Assembly (NCBI GenBank): GCA_040403535.1
Contig: JBBAKL010000002.1
Span: 1 to 64,000, forward strand
From: JAHEYG01 sp040403535
GTDB taxonomy: Bacteria > Bacteroidota > Bacteroidia > B-17B0 > Aurantibacillaceae
Length of the DNA stretch: 64,000 nt
Direction of reading: 5' to 3'
Position numbers and translations under genes: made by a program. The notes beneath the pieces are model-generated. The model searched no databases. It saw only the letters and a list, made by a program, of their open reading frames with translations, and was not told where the DNA came from. Positions 62,514-64,000 of this stretch are shown here, one piece after another. Every line of letters begins with the position of its first letter. Position 1 is the first letter of the stretch.

Positions 62514-62996
62514 ATGGTTAATATAAGAGTAGGTTTTGGATACGACGTGCATCCCTTGGGTGAAGGCAGAGAGCTTTGGTTGGGCGGAATCAAATTAGAA
62601 TTTGACAAAGGATGTGTTGGTCATAGTGATGCGGATGTGTTACTGCATGCGATTTGCGACGCATTATTAGGCGCGGCCAATTTGCGCGATATTGGATTTC
62701 ATTTCCCGAATACTAATCCAAAATATAAAGGTGCCGACAGTAAATTATTGTTAGCAGAAGTAGTAAGATTGCTAGACGAAAACGGTTATAGTATTGGTAA
62801 CGTGGATGCAACTTTAAGTATGGAAGCCCCTAAAATTAATCCACATATTACCGCTATGCAAAATGTATTGGCTCCAATATTAAAAGTTAGTGTAAATGAA
62901 GTGTCGATCAAGGCTACTACAAACGAAAAATTAGGTTATGTAGGGCGCCAGGAAGGTGTAAATGCTTACGCTGTGGCTTTGATTTATAAAAAGTAA
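62514..62996 (+). CDS. ispF: 2-C-methyl-D-erythritol 2,4-cyclodiphosphate synthase
   Basis: A 160-residue enzyme of the MEP isoprenoid pathway. Metal ligands are D11 and H13 in VGFGYDVHPLGEG and the His of GCVGHSDADVLLHAICDALL. Other motifs are LRDIGFHFPNTNPKYKGADS and ATTNEKLGYVGRQEGVNAYA. The length is typical. It forms homotrimers with zinc at subunit interfaces. It converges with the T9SS-tail gene, which ends 1 nt beyond it. Confidence 0.96.
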   Translation: MVNIRVGFGYDVHPLGEGRELWLGGIKLEFDKGCVGHSDADVLLHAICDALLGAANLRDIGFHFPNTNPKYKGADSKLLLAEVVRLLDENGYSIGNVDATLSMEAPKINPHITAMQNVLAPILKVSVNEVSIKATTNEKLGYVGRQEGVNAYAVALIYKK

Positions 62997-62997
62997 A

Positions 62998-63594
62998 TCA
63001 GTTTTTCAGAAACTTTCCGCGGTAGGCATTTCCGTTAATGTCAACAATGTAAAAAACATAAACTCCGAGCGGGAATGAAGATACGTTCAATGTAATTCTT
63101 TCAGCAGCAGTGCCATTTCCATCACCCATTTTTCTGCCATAACGGTCGTAAATTTTTATCTCGTAATAAAAGTTTTTCTTGTTGGTAAAGGCTATGTTTA
63201 ATTCTGTTTCGGCCGGTTGCGGATATATAAGCATATTATCATTAAAGGAAGCAGCCAGGTCTACACGAATAATATTGGAATAATCTCCCGGTGGAACAAG
63301 TATTCTGTAAAAATTAGGGCTGGTTTTGTTCGGACTGAAATCTGTCCATTTATAATTTTCGGCAAAACTGGTATTTCCGCAAATACCCGGATAAGAATAT
63401 TGAAATTGCAAATTCAACGAATCAGATCCTTTTAAAATCTGCCAGCCGGCACAAGCGTTTCCTGCAGTAATTGTGAAATTTAAACGGATGCTGTCGCCCA
63501 ATGGGTTGGCATAAAAATTAAAAATTCTGCTTTGAGAGCGGGCGCCAAAGCCAAGCAGAATAAATAATACGCAAAATAGTCCAATCCTGTTCAT
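62998..63594 (-). CDS. small secreted protein with T9SS C-terminal tail
   Basis: A 198-residue protein with a signal peptide (MNRIGLFCVLFILLGFGARS), a short beta-rich middle (FNFYANPLGDSIRLNFTITA, NACAGWQILKGSDSLNLQFQ) and a Por-type sorting tail (YPQPAETELNIAFTNKKNFY, IYDRYGRKMGD, FPLGVYVFYIVDINGNAYRG). The tail predicts export through the type IX system. No catalytic motif is visible, and the mature body is only about 90 residues. It is divergent from the M20 peptidase gene. Confidence 0.85.
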   Translation of the reverse strand: MNRIGLFCVLFILLGFGARSQSRIFNFYANPLGDSIRLNFTITAGNACAGWQILKGSDSLNLQFQYSYPGICGNTSFAENYKWTDFSPNKTSPNFYRILVPPGDYSNIIRVDLAASFNDNMLIYPQPAETELNIAFTNKKNFYYEIKIYDRYGRKMGDGNGTAAERITLNVSSFPLGVYVFYIVDINGNAYRGKFLKN

Positions 63595-63703
63595 AGCTTA
63601 AAGTTATGATTTAAAAAAGTTAAGTTCAATATTGTTTTGGCAACTTAATAAAACTTAACAGTTAATATCCTTTTTTTAAGAGATAGTTTGCTTTAAAAAA
63701 TAC

Positions 63704-63711
63704 TACATTAG
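63704..63711 (+). promoter_or_regulatory. candidate -7 element of the M20 peptidase gene
   Basis: TACATTAG matches TAnnTTnG (one base from the consensus) and ends 14 nt before the ATG. The TTTG upstream is closer than usual. Confidence 0.35.
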
Positions 63712-63725
63712 CAAAAAAAATAATT

Positions 63726-64000
63726 ATGGAACGCAGTCTGATTACTAATTATATTAATGCAAATAAAGACCGTTTTTTAAACGAACTTTTAGATTTATTA
63801 CGAATCCCTTCAGTTAGCGCTGATCCTAAATATGCAGGCGATGTAAATAAAACGGCTGAAGCAGTTAAACAACGCTTAATTGAGGCGGGAGTTGATCACG
63901 TGGAAGTGTCACCTACCAAGGGTTACCCTGTTGTGTATGGCGAAAAGATTATTGATCCGAAAAAACCAACTGTAATTGTATATGGCCATTACGATGTTCA
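63726..64000 (+). CDS. M20 family dipeptidase, 5' part only
   Basis: The first 91 or so codons of a gene cut by the window edge. The residues MERSLITNYINANKDRFLNE, LLRIPSVSADPKYAGDV, AEAVKQRLIEAGVDHVEV and VIVYGHYDVQ fit a cytosolic M20 peptidase; the H of GHYDVQ is the first metal ligand and its D the catalytic-site Asp. The rest of the active site is beyond the window. It probably hydrolyses dipeptides. Confidence 0.85.
   Translation, partial: MERSLITNYINANKDRFLNELLDLLRIPSVSADPKYAGDVNKTAEAVKQRLIEAGVDHVEVSPTKGYPVVYGEKIIDPKKPTVIVYGHYDV

Noticed and set aside
63661..63725. Paired TTTG and TAnnTTnG boxes with 12-16 nt spacing seen before several genes, taken as a second promoter class
   Set aside because: The short motifs occur often in AT-rich DNA. 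Without start-site data the short spacing cannot be told from chance, so I listed only the -7 boxes.

Overview
The window is a 64 kb piece of an AT-rich chromosome from a member of the Bacteroidota. Several signs agree. Three proteins are built like type IX secretion system (T9SS) cargo: a SprB-repeat protein with a Por-type tail, a small protein with a Por-type tail, and a 1367-residue protein with a gliding-motility-type C-terminal domain. There are CarboxypepD_reg/TonB-type outer-membrane receptors, and recognisable promoters follow the Bacteroidota TTTG-N19-21-TAnnTTTG pattern. MqnC (futalosine menaquinone route) and 4-hydroxyphenylpyruvate dioxygenase point to a respiring, probably aerobic cell. 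The sequence carries one 100-N assembly gap (922-1021) inside a repetitive adhesin-like gene. I see no tRNA, rRNA, insertion sequence, prophage or CRISPR array.

Region 1 (1-8.3 kb, minus strand): a large SprB-repeat surface protein with a small secreted partner, then a compact three-gene nitric-oxide-type signalling operon: a stand-alone H-NOX domain, a hybrid histidine kinase (HNOBA-like, PAS, PAS, HisKA, HATPase, REC, Hpt) and a LytTR response regulator. The H-NOX keeps its proximal histidine but has a degenerate YxSxR motif.

Region 2 (8.4-18.6 kb, minus strand): amino-acid biosynthesis with layered RNA control. Reading with transcription: a consensus promoter, a SAM-I riboswitch, a 39-codon Cys/Met-rich short ORF, a GC-rich hairpin, a 75-residue unknown protein, metX and hom. 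Only 27 nt later comes a histidine leader peptide (MKKINHIHHH...) with a terminator and a matching antiterminator, then the complete hisGDCBHAF-IE operon. The two leader regions are the most interesting regulatory structure in the window.

Region 3 (18.6-29.5 kb): housekeeping genes: pdxA, leucyl aminopeptidase, mqnC, a Tat-exported M24 peptidase, clpP, a MORN/VWA fusion protein, pheS, a TPR protein, a MarC protein and a DUF486 membrane protein.

Region 4 (29.5-56.5 kb): envelope and signalling: the T9SS/gliding-type giant protein, an outer-membrane barrel protein overlapping folB, three small secreted proteins of unknown function, gcvP, two consecutive TPR-SpoIIE phosphatases (the second with six tandem GAF domains), a second CarboxypepD_reg barrel protein, hppD, a bestrophin-type channel, and a heme-type TonB receptor preceded by a His/Cys-bearing single-pass protein.

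Region 5 (56.5-64 kb): panD, a YbhN/AglD-like membrane protein, rfaE2, a Wzx-type flippase, dut, pgk, a small lipoprotein, ispF, a T9SS-tail protein, and the start of an M20 dipeptidase cut by the window edge. Most genes in this region are tightly packed or overlap.
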